A stretch of 64,000 nucleotides of DNA, from positions 530,339 to 594,338 of the forward strand of contig NZ_GL890986.1 of the NCBI RefSeq assembly GCF_000212815.1. Direction: 5' to 3'. Position numbers and translations under genes: made by a program. The stretch comes from Streptococcus sanguinis SK49 (GTDB taxonomy: Bacteria; Bacillota; Bacilli; Lactobacillales; Streptococcaceae). This document shows, piece by piece, positions 29,807 through 38,936 of the stretch (position 1 is its first letter; each line of letters begins with the position of its first letter). The notes under the pieces are model-generated. The model was not told the DNA's origin and ran no database searches. It saw only the letters and a program-made list of their open reading frames with translations.

Positions 29807-29860
29807 TACATTTGTAATCCAACTCTTTATTAGTTTACATTTGTAATCGTAATTTGTCAA
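29807..29860 (-). promoter_or_regulatory. cop operon promoter with two CopY boxes
   Basis: TTGACA (29855-29860) is 17 bases from a TAAACT -10. Two identical operators TACAAATGTA match the cop box TACANNTGTA; one (29836-29845) lies in the spacer and the other (29807-29816) lies downstream of the -10. Confidence 0.9.
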
Positions 29861-29887
29861 GTATTTTTATCGTCATTTCCTAATATA

Positions 29888-29920
29888 CAAAAAAAGAAGG
29901 CGGGATAGTCCCGTCTTCTT
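29888..29920 (-). terminator. adc operon terminator
   Basis: On the minus strand AGAAGACGGGA pairs with TCCCGCCTTCT (one mismatch), followed by a T run, directly after adcA. Confidence 0.85.
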
Positions 29921-29932
29921 ACTTTATTTATA

Positions 29933-31435
29933 TTAATGCGCCAACATCTCTTGGGCAATTTCTTGACCGGTCAATTTACTTGGATAGTAGGTTGGCCAGT
30001 TTTCCAGCTCGTCAAAGAGTGCTTCCTGGCTCTCGCCACCATAGAAGATGTGGAAATGAGCTGCCTTGGTCGGTGCAATGTTATGGTCGCTAAACTGAAC
30101 ATACTTGTACTCCCCAGCATCCTCGTCTGTCGCTTCAAACATAAAGCGAACTCCACGATTTCCCTTAGAGTAAGTCAGAGTGTGCTTACCAACGTATTTA
30201 TAAGTATATTTCTTGGATTTTCCATCTACCACAAATTCCATAGTCTTGTCTGTGATATTGATATTGGAAACATCTGTTTTGTAGCCCTTGTCATAGTAGT
30301 CCTTGTATTCAGCTGCCGTCATTTTCCCAGTCAGCTTAGCCTTGTAGTCAAAGACTTGATCCAGGGTACCGTCTTTCAGATAAGGGTAAACAGACTGCCA
30401 CTCGCCAGCATAGTCCGACAAAGTACGATCCTTGACGGCACTGTCTTCAAAGTAGCCGTTTTGGACTGTCTTATCGTCTTCTTCTTTCTCGGCTGCAATC
30501 TCCGCTCCCTCTTGGTCAGTTGTCTTCTTGAGAGTCTTTAGATTGTCCTGCATGATAGAAACATAGTCTGCTCCGTCCTTGGTCTGCTCTTCAGTCAAGC
30601 TTTCCAGCGGATTCAGGACATCAAGTTCTACTCCTGTTTCCTTAGCTAATGTAGAAGCCAAAGCCTGGGAAGCATTTTCTTCGAAGTAGATATACTTGAT
30701 TTTATTTTTCTTAATATACTCGGTCAATTCAGCCAAGCGGGAAGCGGATGGCTCACTGTCTGGTGAAAGTCCAGAAATTGGTACCTGCTTCAAGCCATAG
30801 TCCAATGCTAGATAGTTAAAGGCTGCGTGCTGAGTTACAAAGCTCTTTTGCTTGGCGTTGGCCAACCCATCTTCATATTCTTTATCCAAGGCTTCTAGCT
30901 TCTTGATATAAGCCGCTGCATTTTTCTCAAAAGCCGCTTTCTTGTCAGGATAAGACTTGCTCAAGCTATCACGAATGTGCTCCACCATTTTAATAGCCCG
31001 CTTCGGAGATAACCAAACATGGGGATCATAGGCATGATGATGCCCCTCTTCACCATGGTCGTGGTCTTCTTCCTCTTCACCACCAGGCAGCAAGAGCATA
31101 TCTCCTGTCGCCTTGATAACCGTTTCTTCCTTATTTTTCAAGGTTTTTAGCAAATCTGGAACCCAAGTCTCCATGTTTTCATTTTCATAGACAAAGGCAT
31201 CTGCATCCTGAATCGTCGCAACTGCCTTAGCTGAAGGTTCATAATCATGCGGCTCTGTACCAGCCCCGATTAGAAGTTCAACATTGGCCTCATCTCCAGC
31301 CACTTGCTTGGTAAACTCATAAACAGGATAAAAAGTCGTGACAATATTGAGCTTGCCATCTGCATTTTTTTGATTGGAACAAGCTACTAAGAAAATACTC
31401 AGTAAGCCTGCTAATAGTAAGCTAATTTTTTTCAT
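29933..31435 (-). CDS. adcA: Zinc-binding lipoprotein AdcA (ZnuA-ZinT fusion)
   Basis: This 500-residue solute-binding lipoprotein of the AdcABC zinc importer has lipid-modified Cys19 (LVAC). An N-terminal ZnuA-like domain (about 25-310) bears the His/Glu/Asp-rich loop EEEEDHDHGEEGHHH (about 120-135). A C-terminal ZinT domain (about 325-500, ending with the HFHIFYGG metal site) completes it, the two-domain form usual in streptococci. It captures Zn2+ outside the cell and hands it to AdcB. It is last in adcR-adcC-adcB-adcA. Confidence 0.97.
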   Translation of the reverse strand: MKKISLLLAGLLSIFLVACSNQKNADGKLNIVTTFYPVYEFTKQVAGDEANVELLIGAGTEPHDYEPSAKAVATIQDADAFVYENENMETWVPDLLKTLKNKEETVIKATGDMLLLPGGEEEEDHDHGEEGHHHAYDPHVWLSPKRAIKMVEHIRDSLSKSYPDKKAAFEKNAAAYIKKLEALDKEYEDGLANAKQKSFVTQHAAFNYLALDYGLKQVPISGLSPDSEPSASRLAELTEYIKKNKIKYIYFEENASQALASTLAKETGVELDVLNPLESLTEEQTKDGADYVSIMQDNLKTLKKTTDQEGAEIAAEKEEDDKTVQNGYFEDSAVKDRTLSDYAGEWQSVYPYLKDGTLDQVFDYKAKLTGKMTAAEYKDYYDKGYKTDVSNINITDKTMEFVVDGKSKKYTYKYVGKHTLTYSKGNRGVRFMFEATDEDAGEYKYVQFSDHNIAPTKAAHFHIFYGGESQEALFDELENWPTYYPSKLTGQEIAQEMLAH

Positions 31436-31444
31436 TTTCTGCTC

Positions 31445-32251
31445 CTATTTCATAAATTTTTTGACCAGATTGACCAGCAAGAACAAGCTGACGAAAATAA
31501 TCGTAATGCTAGCACTAGCTGGCGTCTCTGCATAGTAAGAAATATAAAGTCCGGCAATCATACCAAAAAAGCCGATGGCATTTGCCAGCAAAATAACCGA
31601 CTTGAAATTTTTCCCAATCCGCAAGGCAATACTGGCCGGCAAGACCATGATGGTCGAAACCAGCAAGGCTCCCGCAGCTGGAATCATGAGGGCAATCGCA
31701 ACACCCGTCACGATATTGAAGAGAATAGACATGGTCCGCACCGGCAACCCATCCACAAAGGCCGTATCCTCATCAAAGGTCAAGATGTACATGGGGCGAA
31801 TGAAGAGGAAGGTCAAGACAAGCACCACAGCAGCAATAACAAAGAGAGAAATCACCTGTTCCATACTGATAGTCACAATGGAGCCAAACAGATACTGATC
31901 CAGACTCATTGAGCTAGAACTCTTACCCTTACTCATAACAATCAAGGAAATAGCTAAGCCGGTTGACATGAGAATGGCTGTCCCGATTTCCATAAAATTC
32001 TTATAGATAGTTCGTAGATACTCTAAAAAGACTGCTGCGACAATGACGACAAGCACCGTTGTGAGAGTGGGCGATAGTCCAAGAACCAAACCAAAAGCTA
32101 CACCTGCCAATGAAACGTGACTGAGCGTGTCACTCATAAGGCTCTGCCGACGTAAAATCAGGAAAGTCCCCAAAATCGGTGAGAAGAGGCTCATGGCAAT
32201 AACTGCCAAGAAGGCCCGCTGCATAAAATCATAGGAAAATAGATTAAGCAT
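31445..32251 (-). CDS. adcB: Zinc ABC transporter permease AdcB
   Basis: This 268-residue ABC-3 family permease has about eight membrane helices ([22 protein letters not shown]..., [23 protein letters not shown]). The [21 protein letters not shown] segment near residue 33 is the typical coupling region of the ZnuB family. It begins eight bases before the adcC stop and ends nine bases before adcA, consistent with one transcript. Confidence 0.95.
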   Translation of the reverse strand: MLNLFSYDFMQRAFLAVIAMSLFSPILGTFLILRRQSLMSDTLSHVSLAGVAFGLVLGLSPTLTTVLVVIVAAVFLEYLRTIYKNFMEIGTAILMSTGLAISLIVMSKGKSSSSMSLDQYLFGSIVTISMEQVISLFVIAAVVLVLTFLFIRPMYILTFDEDTAFVDGLPVRTMSILFNIVTGVAIALMIPAAGALLVSTIMVLPASIALRIGKNFKSVILLANAIGFFGMIAGLYISYYAETPASASITIIFVSLFLLVNLVKKFMK

Positions 32252-32954
32252 GGCTCACCTCCTGTCCATTGTCGCTTTCATGCACATTGAAACAGCGCCA
32301 AGGTGAGTCCTGATTACGGACCAGGTGAATGTTGCGGTCAGCATATTTACGAACTTCTTCCGGATCGTGTGTAATCATCAAGACAGCTTTTCCATGCTTG
32401 TGAGCACTATGGTGCATGAGCTTGTAAAATTCATCCTTGCTGCCTGCATCCATTCCTGTTGTCGGCTCATCTAGGACAAAAATATCCGGATCCGAAGCAA
32501 ACATCCGAGCAATCACAGCTCTCTGCTTTTGCCCACCAGAGAGAGAACCAATCCTCTTATCCCGATGTTCCCACATTCCAACTGACTCCAGACTAGCCTT
32601 GATATGCTCTTCATCATGCTCATTCAAACGACGAAACCAACCCTTATGCGGATAACGTCCCGACTTGACAAACTCATATACCGTACTAGGGAAACCTGCA
32701 TTAAAACTAGCAATCTGCTGAGGTAGATATGCAATCCGCAGTTTCTTGCCTTGCACATTAGTCTTGGAAATCTTCACTTCCCCATACTTAGGTTGCAAAA
32801 TACCCAAACTAGCCTTGATAAGTGTCGTCTTAGCAGCTCCATTTTCCCCCGTCAAAGTTACAAACTCCCCACTGTCTAGAAAATAATGAATATGCTCCAG
32901 CACAGGCTCCTTGTCATAGTAAAAGGAAAGATTATCGACTGTGATATATCTCAT
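32244..32954 (-). CDS. adcC: Zinc ABC transporter ATPase AdcC
   Basis: This 236-residue ATPase has Walker [11 protein letters not shown] (about residue 36, with alanine where GKST-type motifs usually have glycine), signature [15 protein letters not shown] and Walker [13 protein letters not shown], with H-loop MITHDPEEV. It powers AdcB. It overlaps adcR by four bases and adcB by eight. The A for G change in the P-loop (GENGAAKTT) also occurs in related streptococcal AdcC and is not a sign of decay. Confidence 0.94.
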   Translation of the reverse strand: MRYITVDNLSFYYDKEPVLEHIHYFLDSGEFVTLTGENGAAKTTLIKASLGILQPKYGEVKISKTNVQGKKLRIAYLPQQIASFNAGFPSTVYEFVKSGRYPHKGWFRRLNEHDEEHIKASLESVGMWEHRDKRIGSLSGGQKQRAVIARMFASDPDIFVLDEPTTGMDAGSKDEFYKLMHHSAHKHGKAVLMITHDPEEVRKYADRNIHLVRNQDSPWRCFNVHESDNGQEVSHA

Positions 32955-33394
32955 TTGCCGATCTCTCCCACTAAGGCTTCCAAAAACTTCGCAATTGTCG
33001 CCTGTTCACTAGCAGAAAACTGCTCAGCCAATTTTTGATAAATCTCCAAAGTATGCGCGTGATGATGCTGGTGTTCCTTTGCAATCGGCTGAGCTAACTC
33101 AGTCAAACGGTAAAAGGTAACCCGTGCATCTCTCTTATCTTTAAAAGCTTGCAGCATCTCTTGCCGAACCAAAGATTTCACAGCCTTGGTCACAGCAGCT
33201 TGACTTACATTCAGTATTTTTGCCAAATCAGAATTTGTCAAAGATTCCTCAGATAAAAGCATCAAAATATGCTCCTGCGTATTGGTTAAAGGCACATCAC
33301 TCGTGCAAGAACCTATCAGAATCTCATGCTGATTTTCTGCTTTCAAAATAACTTCATTTAAAAATTGATCGATCTTCTGCGCTAAATGAGTCAT
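32951..33394 (-). CDS. adcR: Zinc-responsive MarR-family repressor AdcR
   Basis: This 147-residue MarR-type regulator has a winged helix ([30 protein letters not shown], about 50-80) and a His-rich segment [14 protein letters not shown] (about 107-120) supplying zinc ligands. It represses the adc operon when zinc is sufficient. It heads the operon, and two AdcR boxes lie in its promoter, so it controls itself. Confidence 0.95.
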   Translation of the reverse strand: MTHLAQKIDQFLNEVILKAENQHEILIGSCTSDVPLTNTQEHILMLLSEESLTNSDLAKILNVSQAAVTKAVKSLVRQEMLQAFKDKRDARVTFYRLTELAQPIAKEHQHHHAHTLEIYQKLAEQFSASEQATIAKFLEALVGEIGK

Positions 33395-33410
33395 TCCTTC
33401 CCTCCTTCTC

Positions 33411-33464
33411 TTAACCAGTTAAAGCTTTACTGGTTAATTATACCACAAAACAGAAAAGAGTCAA
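33411..33464 (-). promoter_or_regulatory. adc operon promoter with two AdcR boxes
   Basis: TTGACT (33459-33464) and TATAAT (33437-33442) are spaced by 16 bases. Box 1 (33411-33422) is a perfect TTAACYRGTTAA. Box 2 (33426-33437) reads TTAACCAGTAAA on the minus strand, one change from consensus, and touches the -10. Confidence 0.88.
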
Positions 33465-33542
33465 GAATTTTCAGTAAATCCACTTGACCCTTTCACATTA
33501 CCAGAATTGAAATAAGTAAAACTTCCACCTCTCTACCCAAGA

Positions 33543-33866
33543 TTACAAAAATACTCGCAGCAAGGCCACCAAGACTACACCAAATACAACAGTTGCAATT
33601 AAGTTCTTATACTTAAAAGCCACATAGCTAGTCGGAAAAATGGCAATTAAATCCAGCCATTTAAAACTCGGCAGCTGACCTATTTTAGCATTGGTGACAC
33701 TGGACAGGATTAGGGCAAAGATAATGGAAACTGGCAGATATTTGAGGAAACGCTCTACCATGGGCGGAAGCCCCTTGTACTTGACTAGGATAAAGGGCAA
33801 AACCCGCGGAATCCAAGTGACCAGGGCTGACAAAAGAATGGCCAGCAAAATATACTTACCTATCAT
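33543..33866 (-). CDS. azlD: AzlD-type branched-chain amino acid exporter small subunit
   Basis: This 107-residue protein with about four membrane helices (MIGKYILLAILLSALVTWIPRVLPFILVK...) fits the AzlD family, the small partner of AzlC. It overlaps azlC by 11 bases. Together they export branched-chain amino acids or analogues such as azaleucine. It ends the minus-strand run that begins with the MarR gene. Confidence 0.88.
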   Translation of the reverse strand: MIGKYILLAILLSALVTWIPRVLPFILVKYKGLPPMVERFLKYLPVSIIFALILSSVTNAKIGQLPSFKWLDLIAIFPTSYVAFKYKNLIATVVFGVVLVALLRVFL

Positions 33867-34551
33867 CCAAGATCACCCCCACCATACAGCCTAGCAAGGT
33901 TGCAAAAAGCACCGCCAGTGAATTTTGAAGCAGCATGGTCAGGAGCAAGTAGGCAAGGCCCACCACACCCAAGACGAAAAAGAGCTTCTTTATCTTGACC
34001 CGTCGCAGCATGATTGTAAATTGAGAGGAGAAAATACCAATAAACATGGCGACTAGGGCAAAGTCTAGGCCAAAGCTCTCAGGATTGGGCAGAAGGGCGC
34101 CGAGGGCAGTTCCTAAAATAGTACCCAAAATCCAAGAAGTATAACTCATGAAATTGTTACCCATCATCCAGCTAGCCGAAATCTCTTCTGTATGCACCTG
34201 CTCTCCCATCAAGACCCCATAAGATTCATCCGTCAAAAAAGAGCCAATGACAATATTCTGCATCAAGCTAGCCTTACGAAAAAGGGTCGATGCATGCAGA
34301 CAGAGCAGAAGATGCCGGATATTGATGAGAAAAACAGTCAGTGCGATGGCCAAGACCGGCGCCTGCTGGGCAAATAAACCAATCATGGCAAACTGGGCAC
34401 TGCCAGCATAAACCAGAATACTCATCAGCCCCATCTCCAAGGGATTCATATAAGGCGCCGCCATGATGCCGCAGGCTAGGCCAATCCCAATATAGCCCAG
34501 AGCTGTTGGCACAGCTGCTTGTGCCCCTTGTTTAAATGTCTGTCCGCGCAT
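33856..34551 (-). CDS. azlC: AzlC family branched-chain amino acid exporter
   Basis: This 231-residue membrane protein carries the AzlC family signature (GYIGIGLACGIMAAPYMNPLEMGLMSILVYAGSAQFAMIG, starting near residue 20). It pairs with azlD, with which it overlaps. It starts nine bases after tsaD, so it is probably transcribed with the t6A genes although no functional link is known. Confidence 0.9.
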   Translation of the reverse strand: MRGQTFKQGAQAAVPTALGYIGIGLACGIMAAPYMNPLEMGLMSILVYAGSAQFAMIGLFAQQAPVLAIALTVFLINIRHLLLCLHASTLFRKASLMQNIVIGSFLTDESYGVLMGEQVHTEEISASWMMGNNFMSYTSWILGTILGTALGALLPNPESFGLDFALVAMFIGIFSSQFTIMLRRVKIKKLFFVLGVVGLAYLLLTMLLQNSLAVLFATLLGCMVGVILDDR

Positions 34552-34560
34552 TCTTCTCCT

Positions 34561-35571
34561 TTACTCCATGGTTTCAAAAGCTAGACTTGGCTTAGCATTG
34601 AGATCCAAACTGGCAAAATTTTCCTTATTCCACTCGCTGACACTAGCATAAGCAATCATACCAGCATTGTCACCGCAAAGGCGAAGAGGCGGAATAATCA
34701 CCTTAACATCCTGAATCTCAGCTGCCAAGCGTTCTCTCAGCCCTTGATTGGCCGCAACACCGCCCGCCACGACCAGAGTTTTAACTGGATATTTTTCCAG
34801 TGCTTTCTTAGTCTTGGCCATAAGAATATCCATGACCGCCGCCTGAAAGCTTGCTGACAGGTCTTGATTAGACAAGGCCTCTCCTTTTTGCTGGGCATTG
34901 TGGTGCAGGTTGATAAAGGCCGACTTGAGACCAGAAAAAGAAAATTCCAGATTGTCTTCCTTAATCATGGCCCGCGGAAAATCATAAATATCCTGTCCCT
35001 CATGAGCCAGCTGATCAATCTCTCGGCCTGCTGGATAGGTCAGCCCCATGACTCGACCGACCTTATCATAGGCTTCACCGACCGCATCATCTCGAGTTTC
35101 CCCCACAATCTTATAGTCACCAGCCTGACTGACATAGACCAGCTCGGTATGGCCGCCACTGACTAAGAGAGCCAGCAAGGGAAATTCCAAGGGCTCCACA
35201 CTCTGGGCTGCCATCAGGTGTCCAGCCATGTGATTGACCGGAATCAAGGGAATATCATGAGCCCAAGCAAAAGACTTGGCCGCTGCCAAGCCGACCAGAA
35301 GCGCCCCAACCAGACCAGGACCGTAGGTAACGGCCACCGCTGTAACTTGCTCCTCGCTAATCCCTGCTTCAGCCAAGGCCTCCTCAATGCACACCGTAAT
35401 GACCTCCACATGGTGACGGCTGGCCACTTCCGGTACCACTCCGCCAAAACGCTTGTGGCTCTCAATCTGGCTGGCAATAACATTGCTCAAAAGCTCAGTC
35501 TCATTCTTCAGAACCGCCACACTGGTCTCGTCACAAGACGTCTCAAAAGCTAAAATATATCTATCTTTCAT
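34561..35571 (-). CDS. tsaD: tRNA N6-threonylcarbamoyladenosine transferase TsaD
   Basis: This 336-residue ASKHA-fold enzyme (Kae1/YgjD) transfers threonylcarbamoyl to A37 of ANN-decoding tRNAs with TsaB and TsaE. The metal-binding HMAGH (about residue 111) and the ETSCDETS N terminus, LVSGGHTEL, and [13 protein letters not shown] motifs are intact. It overlaps rimI by 11 bases. The tsaB-rimI-tsaD order is conserved in streptococci, and the gene is essential in most bacteria. Confidence 0.97.
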   Translation of the reverse strand: MKDRYILAFETSCDETSVAVLKNETELLSNVIASQIESHKRFGGVVPEVASRHHVEVITVCIEEALAEAGISEEQVTAVAVTYGPGLVGALLVGLAAAKSFAWAHDIPLIPVNHMAGHLMAAQSVEPLEFPLLALLVSGGHTELVYVSQAGDYKIVGETRDDAVGEAYDKVGRVMGLTYPAGREIDQLAHEGQDIYDFPRAMIKEDNLEFSFSGLKSAFINLHHNAQQKGEALSNQDLSASFQAAVMDILMAKTKKALEKYPVKTLVVAGGVAANQGLRERLAAEIQDVKVIIPPLRLCGDNAGMIAYASVSEWNKENFASLDLNAKPSLAFETME

Positions 35572-36013
35572 GGATCTCTCTTTTCATGACAATCGCATCT
35601 TCCACTGGCGCATGATAGTAGGCCTTCCGCCGCGCGATTTCTTCAAATTTTTCTTTTTTGTAAAATAGCAGAGCTGGCTTGTTGGACTCTCTTACTTCGA
35701 GGAAAATTTCTTTGTCTGCTGGCAAAAAGTCAAACAAAGCTGTCGCGATTTTCTGTCCCTGATAGCTAGGCAATACAGCAATCTGCAGGACTTCTGCTTC
35801 AAAGTCTGTCTCCTGCCAGACTAAAAAGCCGACAAGCTGTTCCCCATCTTCTGCTAGCATACAACTGTTCACATCCGAGCGCAGAACCTCTTCCACTTGG
35901 CCTGCGGTCCAAGGACTGACCTCATAGACTGCAAGTAAGAGCTGTTCCAGCTCTTCTGCGAGAGGTACCGCGTCCACATCCGAGTCAGCGCTCCATTTTC
36001 TCATCTCAATCAT
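35561..36013 (-). CDS. rimI: Ribosomal protein S18-alanine N-acetyltransferase RimI
   Basis: This 150-residue GNAT enzyme has the acetyl-CoA motif [21 protein letters not shown] (motif A) and the C-terminal [28 protein letters not shown] block typical of RimI. It lies between tsaB and tsaD with overlaps of 4 and 11 bases. Protein S18 as substrate is inferred from the family name; this streptococcal subgroup has not been shown here to modify it. Confidence 0.9.
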   Translation of the reverse strand: MIEMRKWSADSDVDAVPLAEELEQLLLAVYEVSPWTAGQVEEVLRSDVNSCMLAEDGEQLVGFLVWQETDFEAEVLQIAVLPSYQGQKIATALFDFLPADKEIFLEVRESNKPALLFYKKEKFEEIARRKAYYHAPVEDAIVMKREIHER

Positions 36014-36696
36014 AGGCGCTGAATGTAAGAATCACTGGATTCCTGATGGGTCTTGAGCCAATTTTCCTCGGCCTCTACCCGCTTGAGGTAGTTAGGAACA
36101 AAATCATGAATAGACTGGGCTGGCAGGTCCAAACCGAGACGACCAACAGCTGCTGCGTCTGGTAAGGTCGGCTGAACCGATACCCCAGGAAGAGCAGCTT
36201 CAATCTGCTCCGCAAACACTGCAGTCTCTCCGACAAAGGTGACTGGCTGATCAGCAAAGCCAGCTATTTCCAAAACCTCTGCCAATGGCAGATGAGCCTC
36301 CGGCCGTACAGACTGACCAGACTGATAAAAGCCAGCATAGACATTATTGCGGCGGGCATCCATGACAGGAATGACCAAACCTTCCACCTGCTTTGGGACT
36401 AAAGCCAGCAAACTAGACACACCGACCAGCTCAATCTTGAGGGTATGAGCCAGAGTCTTGGCTGTCGCCACCGCCATTCGCAGACCTGTGTAGCTGCCCG
36501 GACCCTGAGCAACTACGATACGATCCAAATCCGTCGGCTTCATGTCCAGACTATTCATCAGAAAATCAATAGCCGGCATCAGGGTAATGCTATGGTTTTT
36601 CTTTATATTTAAAGTCATCTGCGCCAGCAAGGTCTCGTCCTCTAAAATCGCGAGCGTCAGCGCCTTACTTGACGTATCAAAAGCTGCAATCTTCAT
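36010..36696 (-). CDS. tsaB: tRNA threonylcarbamoyladenosine biosynthesis protein TsaB
   Basis: This 228-residue protein is a TsaD paralogue lacking the metal-binding histidines that acts as its partner in the t6A complex. The N terminus MKIAAFDTSSKALTLAIL, the VAQGPGSYTGLRMAVATAKTL motif (about 63-83) and VMDARRNNVYAG segment are diagnostic. It starts nine bases after the MarR gene and overlaps rimI by four bases. Confidence 0.95.
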   Translation of the reverse strand: MKIAAFDTSSKALTLAILEDETLLAQMTLNIKKNHSITLMPAIDFLMNSLDMKPTDLDRIVVAQGPGSYTGLRMAVATAKTLAHTLKIELVGVSSLLALVPKQVEGLVIPVMDARRNNVYAGFYQSGQSVRPEAHLPLAEVLEIAGFADQPVTFVGETAVFAEQIEAALPGVSVQPTLPDAAAVGRLGLDLPAQSIHDFVPNYLKRVEAEENWLKTHQESSDSYIQRL

Positions 36697-36705
36697 GCTT
36701 ATCCT

Positions 36706-37170
36706 CTATTTTTCCTCTTGCCGCCAAAGTGAGCGGCGTTTTAATTTGTCTTCGTAGAAACTATCTACCAAAAATTCCTCTAAAATCTGGCTAAAAGCCT
36801 CCAAATTAGGCACTTGCTGCGCCAAGTGTTTTCCAAAAATCGCTTCTTGCTCAGCAATCTTGGGCAGCAAATCCGCTCCAGCAGCAGTCAAGCTCAAGCG
36901 AGAACTGCGCTTGTCCTTGCTAGAAATTTCCTTCTTGACCAAGCCTTTTTTAATCAAAGCCTGCACCAAGCGACTAGGGCTTTTTTCCTCACAAATCAGG
37001 GATTCCCCCAAGCCCTTGAGAGACAGCGGAGCATGTTCGCCCAAAACGAGCAAGACCTCGCTTTGATTGGGCGTAATTCCCAAAGGCTCTAGCAACTTCC
37101 CATATTCTCTCGTCGCTAAGCTCTCTGCACTTCTAAACAAATAGCCAAATCGAATTCCTTCTGCTACCAC
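36706..37170 (-). CDS. MarR family transcriptional regulator
   Basis: This 154-residue winged-helix regulator begins at GTG 37170 after AAAGGAGAGC. The DNA-binding region is HAPLSLKGLGESLICEEKSPSRLVQALIKKGLVKKEIS (about 46-84), followed by the beta-wing DKRSSRLSLT. It is divergent from an SDR reductase gene whose promoter has a perfect 24-bp palindrome, its most likely operator. It also precedes tsaB by nine bases, so the t6A genes may be read from its promoter. Ligand is unknown. Confidence 0.85.
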   Translation of the reverse strand: MVAEGIRFGYLFRSAESLATREYGKLLEPLGITPNQSEVLLVLGEHAPLSLKGLGESLICEEKSPSRLVQALIKKGLVKKEISSKDKRSSRLSLTAAGADLLPKIAEQEAIFGKHLAQQVPNLEAFSQILEEFLVDSFYEDKLKRRSLWRQEEK

Positions 37171-37227
37171 GCTGCTCTCCTTTCAAAAATCACTTCTATA
37201 CTATTTTACACTAGATTAGGTAAATTG

Positions 37228-37283
37228 TTGACAATTTTAGTTAAAAAATATAAAATCTTAAATAGATGATATATCATCTATTT
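37228..37283 (+). promoter_or_regulatory. SDR gene promoter with a perfect 24-bp palindrome
   Basis: TTGACA (37228-37233) and TAAAAT (37251-37256) are 17 bases apart. Positions 37260-37283 form an uninterrupted palindrome with half-site AAATAGATGATA, starting four bases after the -10. A MarR dimer bound here would block initiation. Confidence 0.8.
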
Positions 37284-37302
37284 GCAAAAGGAGGAAAAAC
37301 GG

Positions 37303-38355
37303 ATGCCCCCAAACCCTACAAATCAAAAACCAGCCAGAACAATGACCCACGCTTTTGTGACTGGTGCGACCGGTCTTTTAGGAAATAATCTCGTGCGTGC
37401 TCTGCTAAAAGAAAACATTCAAGTGACCGCTCTCGTTCGCTCCGAGGAAAAAGCGCGCAAACAATTTGCCGACCTGCCTATCCAGATTGTCAAGGGGGAT
37501 ATTTTAGAGCCCGAAAGCTATCGTGACTATCTAGCAGGCTGCGACAGCCTCTTTCATACCGCTGCTTTTTTCCGCGATAATTATAAAGGCGGCAAGCACT
37601 GGCAGGAGCTCTACGACACTAATATTATAGGCACGAATAACCTCCTAGAAGCTGCTTACGAGGCTGGTATCCGCCAATTAGTCCATACTTCCTCCTGTGT
37701 CGTACTGGAAGGTGAGGCCAATCAGCTAATCGATGAAAGCATGTCTCGCTCAAAAGATACTCCTTTTGATTACTATCGCAGCAAGATTTTGAGTGAAGAG
37801 GCTGTTCGTGATTTCTTGGACAAGCATTCAGATGTTTTCGGTTGCTTTATCTTGCCGAGTGTAATGTTGGGTCCTAGAGACCTTGGTCCGACCTCCAGTG
37901 GGCAGCTGATTATCAATTTTGTAGAGCAAAAACTTCCAGGTATCTTAAAGGCTAGCTATAATATGGTGGATGCTAGAGATGTAGCAGATATTCATCTCCG
38001 CGCCATGAAATACGGACGCTCAAAGGAGCGCTATCTGGCAGTTGGACGGCAAGTGACCATGACAGAATTGTACCAAATACTGGAAAAAATCACTGGCGTT
38101 CCCGCCCCCAAGCGCAAGATCTCCCCTCTTTTCGTCAAAATCTATGCCCAAGCAAGTGAGCTCTACCACCGGCTCACCAAAAAACCAATTTTGGTTACCA
38201 ATGAGCTCGCTCATCTCATGGCCGAAGAATATCTCAAAAGTAATTTTAGCTTTGCCAAAACCGAGAGCGAGCTAGGCGGACAGCATCGCCCTCTCGAAGA
38301 AAGCTTAGCTGACGTGGTAGATTGGTACCGCAAGCACGGCTATTTCGCCAAATAA
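37303..38355 (+). CDS. Extended SDR family NAD(P)-dependent oxidoreductase/epimerase
   Basis: This 350-residue Rossmann-fold protein has the nucleotide-binding GATGLLGNNL (about residue 22) and the YxxxK catalytic pair in DYYRSKILSEE (about 155). It resembles dihydroflavonol-4-reductase-like and NAD-dependent epimerase proteins of lactic acid bacteria; substrate is unknown. ATG at 37303 follows AAAGGAGG. Divergence from a MarR gene with a palindromic operator suggests an inducible detoxifying reductase. Confidence 0.85.
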   Translation: MPPNPTNQKPARTMTHAFVTGATGLLGNNLVRALLKENIQVTALVRSEEKARKQFADLPIQIVKGDILEPESYRDYLAGCDSLFHTAAFFRDNYKGGKHWQELYDTNIIGTNNLLEAAYEAGIRQLVHTSSCVVLEGEANQLIDESMSRSKDTPFDYYRSKILSEEAVRDFLDKHSDVFGCFILPSVMLGPRDLGPTSSGQLIINFVEQKLPGILKASYNMVDARDVADIHLRAMKYGRSKERYLAVGRQVTMTELYQILEKITGVPAPKRKISPLFVKIYAQASELYHRLTKKPILVTNELAHLMAEEYLKSNFSFAKTESELGGQHRPLEESLADVVDWYRKHGYFAK

Positions 38356-38365
38356 GCAGCCCTCA

Positions 38366-38405
38366 AAATCAAGTGACCAAATGTTCATCGCTTGATTTTT
38401 CTTTT
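38366..38405 (+). terminator. Terminator after the SDR gene
   Basis: AAATCAAGTG pairs with CGCTTGATTT (10 bp, one G-T pair, 13-base loop), followed by a T-rich run. Confidence 0.8.
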
Positions 38406-38455
38406 TGTCAAGCCGCTTTGGCTGAAAAACCGTCTCTGAAATTCACCGTCCCGAC

Positions 38456-38565
38456 TTGCTTCCTAAGCTCATTCTATGGTATAATTACAATAATAATTAA
38501 ACATCAGGTCAATTTCATTACTCTTACTTTTCCATAAGATACAAGGCTAAAACAGCATTTTAGCC
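38456..38565 (+). promoter_or_regulatory. rpoY-rnjA promoter and long leader
   Basis: TTGCTT (38456-38461) and TATAAT (38480-38485) are spaced by 18 bases. The leader to rpoY is about 210 nt and contains a perfect 8-bp hairpin GGCTAAAA/TTTTAGCC (38545-38565). Apart from this and the SDR terminator, the 38356-38702 interval shows no convincing gene. Confidence 0.6.
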
Positions 38566-38702
38566 TCTTCATTTGAGTAAGCCCTATCAGAAGTCACAGC
38601 AATCGCTCACTTTCCATTTATCATTTTTAATTTATCATGTGAAGAAATGCGCTAACGCCTGCCTTCTTTTATTTTTTAGACCTTATCACAGAAAGGAATC
38701 TT

Positions 38703-38933
38703 ATGATTTACAAAGTTTTTTATCAGGAAACAAAAGAGCGCAGCCCGCGCCGTGAAAAGACACGCGCCCTCTATTTGGATATTCAAGCTGACAGCGAGTT
38801 GGAAGGTCGCATTCAGGCTCGTAAGCTCATCGAAGAAAATACCCCTTACAATATTGAATTTATCGAGCTCTTGTCTGACAAACACCTCGAATATGAAAAA
38901 GAGTCAGGCACTTTTGAATTGACGGAGTTCTAA
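38703..38933 (+). CDS. rpoY: RNA polymerase epsilon subunit RpoY
   Basis: This 76-residue protein ([20 protein letters not shown]...) is the small epsilon subunit of Firmicute RNA polymerase (formerly DUF1447/YkzG). Full length and the sequence pattern are conserved. It binds near the DNA-entry side of the polymerase; its physiological role is still modest. It is followed three bases later by rnjA, the usual partner in Bacilli. ATG follows AAAGGAATCTT. Confidence 0.94.
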   Translation: MIYKVFYQETKERSPRREKTRALYLDIQADSELEGRIQARKLIEENTPYNIEFIELLSDKHLEYEKESGTFELTEF

Positions 38934-38936
38934 CCC

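Noticed and set aside
32244..32954. Inactivated AdcC because of the altered P-loop
   Set aside because: GENGAAKTT departs from GxxGxGK(S/T) by one alanine, but all other motifs are intact and the operon is complete, so loss of function is not supported.
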